A stretch of DNA of 64,000 nucleotides, from positions 248,001 to 312,000 of the forward strand of contig NZ_SJXD01000022.1 of the NCBI RefSeq assembly GCF_004336745.1, in the 5' to 3' direction. The stretch is from Roseococcus sp. SYP-B2431. Lineage in GTDB: Bacteria > Pseudomonadota > Alphaproteobacteria > Acetobacterales > Acetobacteraceae. The notes under the pieces were generated by a model, which saw only the letters and a list, made by a program, of their open reading frames with translations, was not told the DNA's origin and searched no databases. The position numbers and the translations under genes were made by a program. Within the stretch, counting starts at the first letter, position 1. Every line of letters starts with the position of its first letter. Below are positions 45,929 to 54,118 of this stretch, one piece after another.

Positions 45929-46876
45929 CTAGCCGGCCCGCCGACGCTTGGGGGACGCGGCCTTCTTCGGCGGCGCCTTGGCCGGGGCCTTTTTGGCCGC
46001 GGGCTTCGAGGCTGGCGGCTTCGAGGCTGGCGGCTTCGAGGCCCCACGCTTGGCCGGCGCCGCCTTAGCGGCCGGCCTGCGCTCGTCGTTCGCCGGCTTG
46101 CCGCCCTGCTCCAGGCTCTTCCGCAGCGCCTCCATGAGGTCGATGACGTTGTCGCTGCGCGGCGGCGGCGCCGTCACGCCGCCATCGTCGCCGCCCTTCT
46201 TGCTCTCGATGAGCGCGCGCAGCGCGTCCTCGTAGCGGTCGTTGAACTGGGATGGGTCGAAGGGGCCGACCTGCTGCTCGATGATCTTGTCGGCGATGTC
46301 GATCATCCCCTTGGCCGGCTTGGCGCTCGGGATGTCGTCGAAGACGGCGCTCTCGTCGCGGATCTCGTCGTGGCTGCGCAGCGTGGTCAGCAGCATGCCC
46401 CGGCCTCGCGGCTCGATGGCCACCACGCGCTCCCGGGTGCCCATCACGACACGGGCCAGCGCGACCTTGCCGGCCTCCTCCATGGCGGAGCGGATCACCG
46501 TGAAGGCGTCCAGGCCGGCCTTGCCGTCGGGGACGAGGTAGTAGGGCGAGTCCCACCAGATCCGGTCGATCTCCTTCTGGTCCACGAAGCGCTCGATGTC
46601 GATCGTGCGCGTGCTTTCCAGCCGGACCGACTTGATCTCCTCCTGGGTCAGGAGGACGTACTGATCCTTCTCGTATTCATAGCCTTTCACGAGGTTCTTC
46701 CGCTCCACCTCGCCGGCCTCCGGATCCACGACGATCTGCCGGATTCGGTTCCCGGTCTCGGGGTTGATCAGGTGGAAGTGGATGTCGCTCGCATAGCTCG
46801 TCGCCGGATAGAGCGACACGGGGCAGGCTACGAGAGACAGTCGCAGGTGACCCTCCCAGGTGGGCCTCTGTGCCAT
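45929..46876 (-). CDS. ku: Non-homologous end-joining protein Ku
   Basis: Bacterial Ku forms a homodimeric ring on DNA ends and recruits LigD. The 315-aa product has the Ku core (about 1-255; WEGHLRLSLVACPVSLYPAT, RNLVKGYEYEKDQYVLL, and VVDPEAGEVERK) and a Lys/Pro/Ala-rich C-terminal tail (about 265-315) with SKPPASKPPASKP. Such basic tails bind DNA and allow threading inward. AGGAG precedes the ATG. It is first in the ku-ligD operon and divergent from lpxD. Confidence 0.96.
   Translation of the reverse strand: MAQRPTWEGHLRLSLVACPVSLYPATSYASDIHFHLINPETGNRIRQIVVDPEAGEVERKNLVKGYEYEKDQYVLLTQEEIKSVRLESTRTIDIERFVDQKEIDRIWWDSPYYLVPDGKAGLDAFTVIRSAMEEAGKVALARVVMGTRERVVAIEPRGRGMLLTTLRSHDEIRDESAVFDDIPSAKPAKGMIDIADKIIEQQVGPFDPSQFNDRYEDALRALIESKKGGDDGGVTAPPPRSDNVIDLMEALRKSLEQGGKPANDERRPAAKAAPAKRGASKPPASKPPASKPAAKKAPAKAPPKKAASPKRRRAG
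46002..46042. repeat. 15-bp tandem repeat in the ku tail
   Basis: The unit GGCTTCGAGGCTGGC occurs twice in a row and a third time in part, encoding the SKPPA repeat of the Ku basic tail on the minus strand. Repeats of this kind vary in number between strains. Confidence 0.7.
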
Positions 46877-47070
46877 GACTCGGATCTCCTAACCGAGGCG
46901 GAACGCCAGACCGGAGGCCGGGTTGCGCCCCGCGGAGACCAGGCCGGGGCCGTCATGGCCGGCAGATCGCCGCCGGGATTTCCGGCCGCGGCGAAGCGGT
47001 GGAACGGGTCGCTCGCCGCCGGGTTCCGGGCATGCCACACTGGGCGCCGCACGGCAGCGAAGGCTTCAAA

Positions 47071-48093
47071 GTGACTTGTAACCTCGGAGACCCGCGCTTT
47101 TTCGCGCGTTCGGGTCCGCATTCCCTGGCCTCCGTGGTGGCGGCGGCCGAGGGCTCGGCCCCCGAGCAGGAGTTGATGCTCAGCGGCGTCGCCGCACTGC
47201 ATTCGGCGCGTCACGACCAGGTCAGCTTCCTCGACAACCGCCGTTATCTTCCGGCGCTGGAGCACACCCATGCCGGCGCAGTGCTCGTCCATCCGGACCT
47301 CGCCGATCATGTCCCGAAGGGTGTGGTGCCGATCCTGACCACCTCGGTCTACGGCGCCTGGGCACGCGTCGCCGCGCTCTTCCATCCGCTGCCTCTGCGC
47401 GAATGCGGTATCCACCCCATGGCCGCCGTCGATCCAACGGCGACGATCCATCCGACGGCACTGATCGGCGCCTTCGTCTCGGTCGGCGCCCATGCGGAGA
47501 TCGGCGCGCACTGCCGCATCGCCGCCGGCGCGGTGCTGGGCGACGGCGTCACCCTCGGCCCGGACTGCCGGGTGGGCGCGCAGGCCAGCATCAGCCATGC
47601 CCGCATCGGCGCACGGGTCTACATCTGCCCGGGCGCGCGCATCGGGCAGGAGGGATTCAGCTTCGCCAAGACGGCGAAGGGCTTCCTGAGCATCCCGCAT
47701 CTGGGCCAGGTCATCATCGAGGACGATGTCGAGATCGGCGCGAACAGCACCGTGGACCGCGGCTCCTCGCGCGACACGATCATCGGGGCGGGCACGCGGG
47801 TCGATAACCTCGTCCAGATCGGTCATAACGTGGAGCTCGGCCGCCACTGCGTGGTCGTGGCGCAGGTCGGCATCTCGGGCTCGACCACCGTGGAGGATTT
47901 CGTCCAGATCGGCGGTCAGGTCGGGATCGCGGGGCACCTCACCATCGGCACCGGCGCGCAGATCGGCGCGCAATCGGGCGTCATCGCGGACGTGCCGGCG
48001 CAGGCGCGGCTGCTGGGCAGCCCGGCGCAGCCGGCCTCGATGTTCTTCCGGCAGGTGGCGACGCTGAAGCGCCTGGTCGGCAAGCGCGGCTGA
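47071..48093 (+). CDS. lpxD: UDP-3-O-acylglucosamine N-acyltransferase
   Basis: LpxD adds the second hydroxyacyl chain during lipid A synthesis, using acyl-ACP. The 340-aa product (E. coli 341) has the N-terminal uridine-binding domain (GDPRFFARSGPHSL) and a left-handed beta-helix of hexapeptide repeats; the catalytic His lies in DNLVQIGHNVEL (H252). The GTG at 47071 with GAAGG is chosen; an ATG at 47032 would add 13 residues that do not fit the family start. It stands apart from any lpxA/fabZ/lpxB cluster in this window, so it could be a dispersed or second copy. Confidence 0.9.
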   Translation: MTCNLGDPRFFARSGPHSLASVVAAAEGSAPEQELMLSGVAALHSARHDQVSFLDNRRYLPALEHTHAGAVLVHPDLADHVPKGVVPILTTSVYGAWARVAALFHPLPLRECGIHPMAAVDPTATIHPTALIGAFVSVGAHAEIGAHCRIAAGAVLGDGVTLGPDCRVGAQASISHARIGARVYICPGARIGQEGFSFAKTAKGFLSIPHLGQVIIEDDVEIGANSTVDRGSSRDTIIGAGTRVDNLVQIGHNVELGRHCVVVAQVGISGSTTVEDFVQIGGQVGIAGHLTIGTGAQIGAQSGVIADVPAQARLLGSPAQPASMFFRQVATLKRLVGKRG

Positions 48094-48133
48094 CGCAAGG
48101 GCCCGTCCCGCGCGCCATCCGGTCAGTTCATGG

Positions 48134-48373
48134 TCATAAGCAGTCCGGCGGCGCCACGGTCCTAGCGGCGCATGGGGCCTGGGCGGCAGCCGGATGGAGG
48201 GCGAAGATGCGGGGCCCGGCGATGCGCTCGATCAGGGCGCCGCTCCGCTCGTGCCCGGCGGGCTCGCCGGAATAGAGGCGCCCACCGTCAACTTCCAGCC
48301 AGAGCTGATGCGCCAGGGCGGAGGCGAGCGTGACCATCGCGGTCGCGAAGAGCATGGACAGGCCGTCGCTCAT
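48134..48373 (-). CDS. 79-aa protein with an N-terminal hydrophobic helix, unknown
   Basis: The short product begins MSDGLSMLFATAMVTLASALAHQLWLEVDGG, suggesting a signal or membrane anchor over residues 6-24, and ends in an Ala/Pro/Cys tail (two Cys). A good GAGGAGA lies before the ATG. The stop of the 47-aa ORF upstream falls inside this ribosome site, so the two may be coupled. Function unknown. Confidence 0.55.
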   Translation of the reverse strand: MSDGLSMLFATAMVTLASALAHQLWLEVDGGRLYSGEPAGHERSGALIERIAGPRIFALHPAAAQAPCAARTVAPPDCL

Positions 48374-48384
48374 GGGACGTCTCC

Positions 48385-48528
48385 TCAGGCAGCGGAGTGG
48401 GGGAATGCGACCGCCGCCGCGCGGGCGACGCCGCGCGTGCGACCAGGGCGGCCGAGGGCCCGACGAGCAACGCGACCGCGGCCGACGGCAGCCGTCCGCG
48501 ATACGAGCGAGGGGATGGGTCTCGTCAT
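48385..48528 (-). CDS. 47-aa Arg/Ala-rich ORF, doubtful
   Basis: The ORF encodes an Arg/Ala/Val-rich 47-mer with no recognised motif and only a weak ribosome site (GGAAGGA about 14 bases upstream). It is listed because it lies between a Fur-like box and the 79-aa gene and ends at that gene's ribosome site. It could also be simply the untranslated leader. Confidence 0.25.
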   Translation of the reverse strand: MTRPIPSLVSRTAAVGRGRVARRALGRPGRTRGVARAAAVAFPHSAA

Positions 48529-48577
48529 GGGCCCCCGGCCAGTCCTTCCGAAGAACCCCTTTCTCCGTTGCCCGTAT

Positions 48578-48600
48578 TTGCAACTCATTCGCATTCGCGG
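48578..48600 (-). promoter_or_regulatory. Candidate Fur box
   Basis: On the minus strand the site reads GCGAATGCGAATGAGTTGC followed by AAATAC, a GC-rich Fur-like arrangement that shares GAATG and TTGCAA with the site before feoA. It lies about 50 bases before the 47-aa ORF and about 205 before the 79-aa gene. Confidence 0.4.
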
Positions 48601-48650
48601 CAAGAGGGTTTCGCATTCCCGCAGGCGTCGGTGGCGCCCCCAGATAATCC

Positions 48651-49295
48651 CTATGCGGGGACCTCGTCGCGGGATTCATAGTCGAGCTGCGGCCGCGCCG
48701 CGCGCATCTTCGCCGCAATGGCGATGCCGTTCGGCTCGCCGCGGCTCTCCAGCCTGCGCACGATGGCGAGGTGATCGGCATCGGGCTTCAGCTGGTTGTG
48801 CTTGCGCTGACCCTCGACGCGCGTGATCGCGATCTCGATGGTCACGATATGGGCGAGCATGGCCTCGCGCTTGACGGCCTCCATGGCCGCAAGGCCCCAG
48901 GGCGGCTTGGGCGCGACGCGCGCCTCGGCGGCGGCAAGCAGCGCGTCGCCATGGGCGCGGTTGGCGCCCGGCTCCTGGCGCCGCGCCGGACCGCTGAGAT
49001 GGACCGCCTCGTAGAGCCAGGTCGAGACGTTGTCGGGCGTCGCGTACCAGTCGTTCGAGATATAGGCGTCGGGCCCGGCGACGGCGAGCAGGAAGACGCG
49101 CCCGTCGGCCAGGGCGGCAAGGGGATTGGCCCGGGTAACATGGGCCTGGACGACGCCGCCCTTCAGCACGAAGGGCAGGTGCGAGCCGATGGGCCCCGTG
49201 CCGTCGAAGGCGGTGAGCATGCCAAAGCCACGTCGTGCGGCGAAGTCGATCGCCTCGTCGCGCGGGATTTCGAATTCGGGCTGCAGCAGATGCAT
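48651..49295 (-). CDS. FMN-binding negative transcriptional regulator (PaiB family)
   Basis: The 214-aa protein has the PaiB pattern: EFEIPRDEAIDFAARRGFGMLTAF, HLPFVL, AHVTRANPLA, ISNDWYATPDNVSTWLYEAVHLSG and the C-terminal HNQLKPD stretch. In B. subtilis PaiB acts with PaiA in control of sporulation and protease genes; Gram-negative members are split-barrel flavoproteins of unclear role. The ATG at 49295 follows GGAGG at the normal distance. Confidence 0.9.
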   Translation of the reverse strand: MHLLQPEFEIPRDEAIDFAARRGFGMLTAFDGTGPIGSHLPFVLKGGVVQAHVTRANPLAALADGRVFLLAVAGPDAYISNDWYATPDNVSTWLYEAVHLSGPARRQEPGANRAHGDALLAAAEARVAPKPPWGLAAMEAVKREAMLAHIVTIEIAITRVEGQRKHNQLKPDADHLAIVRRLESRGEPNGIAIAAKMRAARPQLDYESRDEVPA

Positions 49296-49352
49296 GGGAC
49301 GGCCTCCTGGCCGTCCCATTGGGCTATGAAATGCGGCGTCCCGCCAGGGTGA

Positions 49353-50039
49353 TCAGCCGAACATCGCCACCGCGCGGATCGGGCTGGCCGTGCCGCCCCG
49401 GATCTTCAGCGGGAAGCCGATGAAGGTGAAGCGCCCACGGCCGAGCAGGGCGTCCAGGTTGGTCAGGCATTCCATATGCGTGATGCCGAGCTCGGCGCAG
49501 GCCTTGTGCGCCTGGAAGTTCAGCTCGCCCTCGGGCGAGGGGCTGATCGCCTCGACGCCGAACATGCCGATGCCCTGCTCCGCCAGCCAGCGGATCGCCT
49601 CGATCGAGAGGCCGGCGAAGTCGTGCTGATAGGCCGGCGTGCCGAGCAGCTTGGTGGTGCCGAAATAGATCAGCACCGTGTCGCCCTTCTGGATGGTCTG
49701 GCCGGACTTGCGGACGGCTTCCTGCGTTTCCTCGAGCGTCGCCGCGGTCTTCAGCGGGACGTGCGAGAGATCGATGCAGAAGGCCGGGGTATAGAACTTC
49801 TCGAGCGGCATCTGGTCGATGGACAGCGCCTCGGGCCGCGGGTCGAAATGCACCGGCGCGTCCACATGCGAGCCGGCATGGTCGGAGAAGGCAATCGAGA
49901 GCGCCTTGCTGCTGAACGTCGTATTGCCGGCCTTCTTCGGCTCGGAATGGTCGTTCCACACGGTCATGATGACCGGCGGGTGCGACGGATGCGCCTGCGT
50001 CTTGTGAAAGAGCTCGCGGCTGAGATCGACGAATTCCAT
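49353..50039 (-). CDS. Cyclase-family metal hydrolase (kynurenine formamidase-like)
   Basis: The 228-aa enzyme has the cyclase signature HxGxHxDxPxHF as HAGSHVDAPVHF (H54, H58, D60, H64), which binds metal ions. Members hydrolyse N-formylkynurenine, isatin or cyclic intermediates. It is preceded on the same strand by a Bug receptor (31 bases away) and divergent from IclR-amidase, so a role in uptake and ring or amide opening of a small nitrogen compound is a reasonable inference; the substrate is unknown. Confidence 0.9.
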   Translation of the reverse strand: MEFVDLSRELFHKTQAHPSHPPVIMTVWNDHSEPKKAGNTTFSSKALSIAFSDHAGSHVDAPVHFDPRPEALSIDQMPLEKFYTPAFCIDLSHVPLKTAATLEETQEAVRKSGQTIQKGDTVLIYFGTTKLLGTPAYQHDFAGLSIEAIRWLAEQGIGMFGVEAISPSPEGELNFQAHKACAELGITHMECLTNLDALLGRGRFTFIGFPLKIRGGTASPIRAVAMFG

Positions 50040-50070
50040 GGGATTCTCCTGAAGATTCGGGGAAGTGGCG

Positions 50071-51075
50071 TTATTCGATGGTCAGGCCCGCGCGCCGGAT
50101 GACTTCCGCCCACCGTGCCCGATCGGCGGCAATATGCCCCGCCAGGTCCTGGCGGCGAACCGGCAGCGGATCGGCCCCGATCTCCGCCAGCTTCGCGCGC
50201 ACAGCCGGCAGGGCGACCGTGGCCTCCAGCACGTCGCCCAGACGCACCAGGATGGGCGCGGGCAGCCCGACGGGAGCGAAGAGCACGTAGAAGAGGACGG
50301 CCTCGTAGTCCGGATAGCCGGATTCCGCGAAGGACGGCACCTGCGGCAGCCGCGCATGGCGCCCGCGCGAGGTGACGGCGATCGGCGTGACGCTGCCGCC
50401 GTCGATGTGCGGAATGGCGGTCGGCACCGTGTCGAACATCATGTCGATCTGCCCCGCCAGCACGGCGGCGGTGGCCGGGGAGGTTCCCTGATAGGGCACA
50501 TGCGTCAGCTCGATGCCGGCCTGGCTCTCCAGCAGCAGCATCGCCAGATGCGTGCTCGATCCGATGCCCGCCGTGCCATAGGTCAGGGCTCCGGGGCGCG
50601 CCTTGGCCAGCGCCACCAGCCCGGCGAGGTTGCTCACCGGCAGGCCCTTGCGCGCGTAGAGCACGTTGGAGACGTTGCCGACGGCGGCCAGCGGCACCAG
50701 CGCCGTCGCCGGATTGTAGGTGAGGCGCTTGATCTCGGGGTTGATGGCGTTGGTCGACTGGTTGCCGAGCAGGATGGTGTAGCCGTCCGCTGCCGCGCGC
50801 GTCGTCGCCTCGGTGCCAATGGAGCCGCCGCCGCCGGCGCGGTTCTCGACCACGACCGTCTGGCCGAGCAGCGGCCGGGCCGCCTCGGCCAGCACGCGCC
50901 CGAGCACGTCCGCAGCGCCGGCCGGCGGAAAGGGCACGATCAGGCGCAGCGGTCGCGTCGGATAGGCCGGGGCCTGCGCGCGAGCCCAGGTCACCAGGGC
51001 CGGCGCGGCGAGAAGGCCGCCTGCGCCGAGGATCAGGTTGCGGCGGCCGAGCGCCGCACGGGCATTGAAACGCAT
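50071..51075 (-). CDS. Bug/TctC-family periplasmic substrate-binding protein
   Basis: The 334-aa product has a signal with Arg pairs and hydrophobic core (RRNLILGAGGLLAAPALVTWARA) and family blocks PLRLIVPFPPAGAADV, VENRAGGGGSIGT and THVPYQGTSPA. GGCAGGAGAG precedes the ATG at 51075. It is the first gene of a minus-strand pair with the cyclase and shares the operator region with the divergent IclR gene, so it probably binds the compound that this module degrades. Confidence 0.93.
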   Translation of the reverse strand: MRFNARAALGRRNLILGAGGLLAAPALVTWARAQAPAYPTRPLRLIVPFPPAGAADVLGRVLAEAARPLLGQTVVVENRAGGGGSIGTEATTRAAADGYTILLGNQSTNAINPEIKRLTYNPATALVPLAAVGNVSNVLYARKGLPVSNLAGLVALAKARPGALTYGTAGIGSSTHLAMLLLESQAGIELTHVPYQGTSPATAAVLAGQIDMMFDTVPTAIPHIDGGSVTPIAVTSRGRHARLPQVPSFAESGYPDYEAVLFYVLFAPVGLPAPILVRLGDVLEATVALPAVRAKLAEIGADPLPVRRQDLAGHIAADRARWAEVIRRAGLTIE

Positions 51076-51210
51076 CACATCTCTCCTGCCGGGGGCCGAA
51101 TGACCCGCCTCCGTCGCGCCGCGCCTGACGGAATCCACGCATGAACGCCATCCGCCGGAGCGGCCTTCGCGCAAATGACCGTCAAGGGCGGGGCTGCGGC
51201 AAGCCTCGAT

Positions 51211-51223
51211 TCCACATTGTGGA
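51211..51223. promoter_or_regulatory. IclR-type operator O1
   Basis: TCCACATTGTGGA is a perfect 13-base palindrome in the divergent gap, about 135 bases before the Bug receptor start. It shares the TCCACATT-TGG core with a second site at 51312-51323 and resembles operators bound by IclR-family proteins. Confidence 0.6.
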
Positions 51224-51310
51224 TGCCTGATGCAGGATTCGCCGCGGCCGATGACGGCGGGATTGCTCCCAGGCGCACACGAGGGCACCTTGAGCGCGTG
51301 ACGCAGGCAT

Positions 51311-51323
51311 TTCCACATTATGG
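51311..51323. promoter_or_regulatory. IclR-type operator O2, overlapping the regulator start codon
   Basis: TTCCACATTATGG repeats the core of O1 and overlaps the ATG at 51320. It lies 100 bases from O1, about ten helical turns, compatible with looping or with independent control of the two divergent promoters. Confidence 0.5.
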
Positions 51324-52132
51324 TAACTAGGAAGGTCGATACGCCGCGCGCCCGCGACGGCGCCCAGACGATCCACCGCACCGCCGCCTTGCTGCGCGAG
51401 ATCGCCGCCGCGCGCGGCGGCGGCGCATCGCTGAACAAGCTGGCGGCAGCGACCGGCCTCGCCTCCTCCACCGCCCACCGCATGCTCCAGGCCCTGGTCG
51501 ACGAGGATCTGCTCGCGAAGGATCTGGCGAACCGCGCCTATCGTCCGGGGCCCTTGCTCTATGAGCTGGGCCTCGCTGCCGCGCCGCGCCTCGACCTTCG
51601 CAAACTCTGCCAGCCGAGTCTGCAGCGCCTCGCTGACGCCAGCGGCGATACCGCCTATCTCACGATCCGCAGCGGCGGCGACGCGCTCAGCCTCGACCGT
51701 TGCGAGGGGAGCTTCCCGATCAAGGCCCTGCCGCTCGACATCGGCAACCGCCGGCCGCTCGGCGTGGGGGCCGGCGCGCTCGCCGTCCTCGCCGCCCTGA
51801 CGCCTCCCGAGGCCGAGGAGGCCATCCTGGCCAATGCCGCGCGCTACCCACGCTACCGGCTCACGGCCGAACGCGTGGCCCGCGAGCTGGAGGCCTCGCG
51901 GACACGCGGCCATGCGGTCAGCACCGGCCGCTTCGTCGCGCGCTATCGCGGCGTGGCGGTGCCCCTCCGCGGCGGCGACGTTCCGGCGGCCTCCCTGGCC
52001 ATCGTCGCCATCTCCGAACGTCTCAAGCCCGAGCGGCAGGACCGCATCCTGGCCCTGCTGGCGCGCGAGGCGACTGCCATCGCCGATCTCCTGGCGTGCC
52101 AGCCCCATCCCGAACCCACAGGACATTGGTGA
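51320..52132 (+). CDS. IclR-family transcriptional regulator
   Basis: The 270-aa protein has an N-terminal winged helix (about 17-80, ASLNKLAAATGLASSTAHRMLQALVDEDLL) and the IclR ligand-binding domain (about 95-260, YLTIRSGGDALSLDRCEG, RPLGVGAGALAVLAAL). It most likely represses itself, the amidase and the divergent Bug-cyclase genes until a substrate of the pathway appears. The ATG overlaps operator O2; a later start would cut the N-terminus before the helix-turn-helix, so it is kept. The amidase start overlaps its stop by one base. Confidence 0.92.
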   Translation: MVTRKVDTPRARDGAQTIHRTAALLREIAAARGGGASLNKLAAATGLASSTAHRMLQALVDEDLLAKDLANRAYRPGPLLYELGLAAAPRLDLRKLCQPSLQRLADASGDTAYLTIRSGGDALSLDRCEGSFPIKALPLDIGNRRPLGVGAGALAVLAALTPPEAEEAILANAARYPRYRLTAERVARELEASRTRGHAVSTGRFVARYRGVAVPLRGGDVPAASLAIVAISERLKPERQDRILALLAREATAIADLLACQPHPEPTGHW

Positions 52133-53502
52133 TGACCCAGACCTATCCGCGCGAGAGCGCCGCCAGCATGGCCGCGCGCCTCGACGCCGGCGCGACCACG
52201 CCCACCGCGCTGCTGGAGGAGAGCCTCGCGCGCATCGCCGCGCTGGACGGTGAGCTGCACGCCTGGGCCCATGTCGCGGCCGACCAGGCGCGCGCCGCGG
52301 CGGCCGAGGCCGAGGCGCGTCAGAAGGCGGGCCGACGCCTCGGCCCGCTCGACGGCATCCCCGTCGGCGTGAAGGACAACCTCTTCGTGAAGGACATGCC
52401 GGCGCGCTGGGGCAGCACCTTCTTCCGCGACCACGTGCCGGACCGGGACGACATCGTGGTGGAGCGGCTGCGCACGGCCGGCGCGGTGATCGTCGGCAAG
52501 ACGAGCACGCCGGAATTCGCGCTCTCCGGCCGTACCTTCAGCCCCATCACCGGGCACACCCGCCACCCGATGGATCCGAGCCTGACGCCCGGCGGCTCCA
52601 GCGGCGGCGCGACGGCGGCGGTGAGCTCGGGCATGATCCCGCTCGCCATTGCGACCGATGCCGGCGGCTCCACGCGCCTGCCGGCGAGCTATACGGGCCT
52701 GGTCGGCCTGCGGCCCTCCAACGGCCGCATCCCGCGGCGCTGGGGCTTTCCGCCGATGGCGATGGACTTCCAGGCGATCGGCCTCATCGCGGGCACGGTC
52801 GAGGATGTGGAGCTGCTCTATGCCGTCCTCGGCGGGCCCGATCCGCGCGATCCGACCTCGCAGCGCCTGCCGGCCGACCCGCCGATCGCCGCGAACGAGG
52901 TGTTCCGCGTGGGCTGGCTCAACACCTATGGCGAGGAGCTGGTCGACCCCTCTGTGCGCGCTGCCGTCGAGGAGGCCGCCCGGCGCCTCGCCGGGCTGAA
53001 CTGCGAGGTCTCGCCCGTCGCGCCACCCTACGACCTCGCCGCCATCCGCCACATCTGGGGCATCATCCCGGCCGCCGGCGTGGCCCGCATGGCCAGCCGC
53101 TTCCCGGAGCGCTGGGCCACGGATTCCAGCGAGTCGCTGCGCCCCATGGCCGAGCGGGGGCGGGCGCTGGCCATTCCCGACCTGGTGGATGCGGTGGACC
53201 GCCTGAACGCCTTCCGCGCCGACGTCTCAGCGGCCTGGGGCGACTACGACGCGCTGCTCATGCCCAGCGCCGCCGCCCCCGCCTGGCCGGCGGAGGACGA
53301 GTTCCCGCGCGAGATCGACGGCAGGCCCGGCCATCCGCGCGCGATGAACGTCTTCTCCACCTGGGTGAACGCCGTCGGCTATCCCGGCCTCAACGTGCCG
53401 GGGACGCCGCATCCGGACGGACGGCCGATCGGCGTGCAGCTCGTCGGGCGCTATGGCGCGGAGCCGCTGCTCTTCGAGATCGCGAAGCGGCTCGCCGGGT
53501 AG
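52132..53502 (+). CDS. Amidase-signature family enzyme
   Basis: The 456-aa enzyme hydrolyses an amide with the Ser-cisSer-Lys triad: Lys in PVGVKDNLF (K81), cis-Ser in TPGGSSGG (S156 or S157) and the nucleophile in ATDAGGSTR (S180). The C-terminal NVFSTWVNAVGYPGLNVPG region is typical. Substrate is not deducible from sequence; aryl amides, allophanate-like or nitrogen-heterocycle products are possible in such modules. The start overlaps the IclR stop (TGATG), so regulator and enzyme are one transcript. Confidence 0.93.
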   Translation: MTQTYPRESAASMAARLDAGATTPTALLEESLARIAALDGELHAWAHVAADQARAAAAEAEARQKAGRRLGPLDGIPVGVKDNLFVKDMPARWGSTFFRDHVPDRDDIVVERLRTAGAVIVGKTSTPEFALSGRTFSPITGHTRHPMDPSLTPGGSSGGATAAVSSGMIPLAIATDAGGSTRLPASYTGLVGLRPSNGRIPRRWGFPPMAMDFQAIGLIAGTVEDVELLYAVLGGPDPRDPTSQRLPADPPIAANEVFRVGWLNTYGEELVDPSVRAAVEEAARRLAGLNCEVSPVAPPYDLAAIRHIWGIIPAAGVARMASRFPERWATDSSESLRPMAERGRALAIPDLVDAVDRLNAFRADVSAAWGDYDALLMPSAAAPAWPAEDEFPREIDGRPGHPRAMNVFSTWVNAVGYPGLNVPGTPHPDGRPIGVQLVGRYGAEPLLFEIAKRLAG

Positions 53503-53509
53503 CGCCGCT

Positions 53510-53908
53510 TCAGCTGCCGCGCTGCAGCTGCGGATGCTCGCCGCCGGTGAGCGTCACGCGCTGGCCCAGCCGGAAGCCCTCCTCCGCGCCGCGGACGAAG
53601 GCGATGTCCCGGTTGCCGCGCTCCAGCCGCACGACGACCTCGACGGCCGAGACCGGTCCGGCGGGCCCGCCGCTCGCCGAGACACGCAGCATCTGCGCCA
53701 TCGTGCGCTGCCGCGACTCCGAGGCGGGCGCCGCGGCCATGGGGCGCAGCCCCACCACCACGCCACGCTCCATGGCGGGCTCGATCAGGGGCGCCGCAAC
53801 CTCGTCGGGCGTGGCGGGACGTGGCGGGGAAGACACGCCGCAGCTCGCCGCGCCCATGGCGAGCGCCAAGGCGGCAAGGCGTGCGCCCATGCGAACGAAA
53901 GGGGACAT
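53510..53908 (-). CDS. Small lipoprotein of unknown function
   Basis: The 132-aa product starts with a lipoprotein signal (RLAALALAMGAASCG, acylated Cys at about residue 23), followed by a Pro/Glu-rich segment and a beta-rich C-terminus (VEVVVRLERGNRDIAFVRG, GQRVTLTGGEHPQL) similar in look to the glycine-poor end of 17-kDa surface-antigen type lipoproteins. I do not recognise a family with certainty. Convergent with the amidase; an alternative start a few codons upstream is possible. Confidence 0.7.
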   Translation of the reverse strand: MSPFVRMGARLAALALAMGAASCGVSSPPRPATPDEVAAPLIEPAMERGVVVGLRPMAAAPASESRQRTMAQMLRVSASGGPAGPVSAVEVVVRLERGNRDIAFVRGAEEGFRLGQRVTLTGGEHPQLQRGS

Positions 53909-54118
53909 GTGGCCATGATGCCTCATCTCCCTGGTTTTCGCCATCATGGAAGCGACACTTGCCATAGAACGGACTTCTTTGCTTGATCGTCTGATCACGC
54001 CGACGGTAGGGTCTGGTTCAGCCATGCCTGCCGCGCGGCTCGATTTCACGCTGCGGCGTCCGGTTCCATGGGGGTGGTGCTGGGCGCCTGACTTGCGGCG
54101 ACAGGGGGAGTTTGGGGA

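Noticed and set aside
43232-47074. 1280-aa plus-strand open frame across ligD and ku
   Set aside because: Mirror of two certain genes, with no recognisable domain and arginine/histidine-rich low-complexity sequence.
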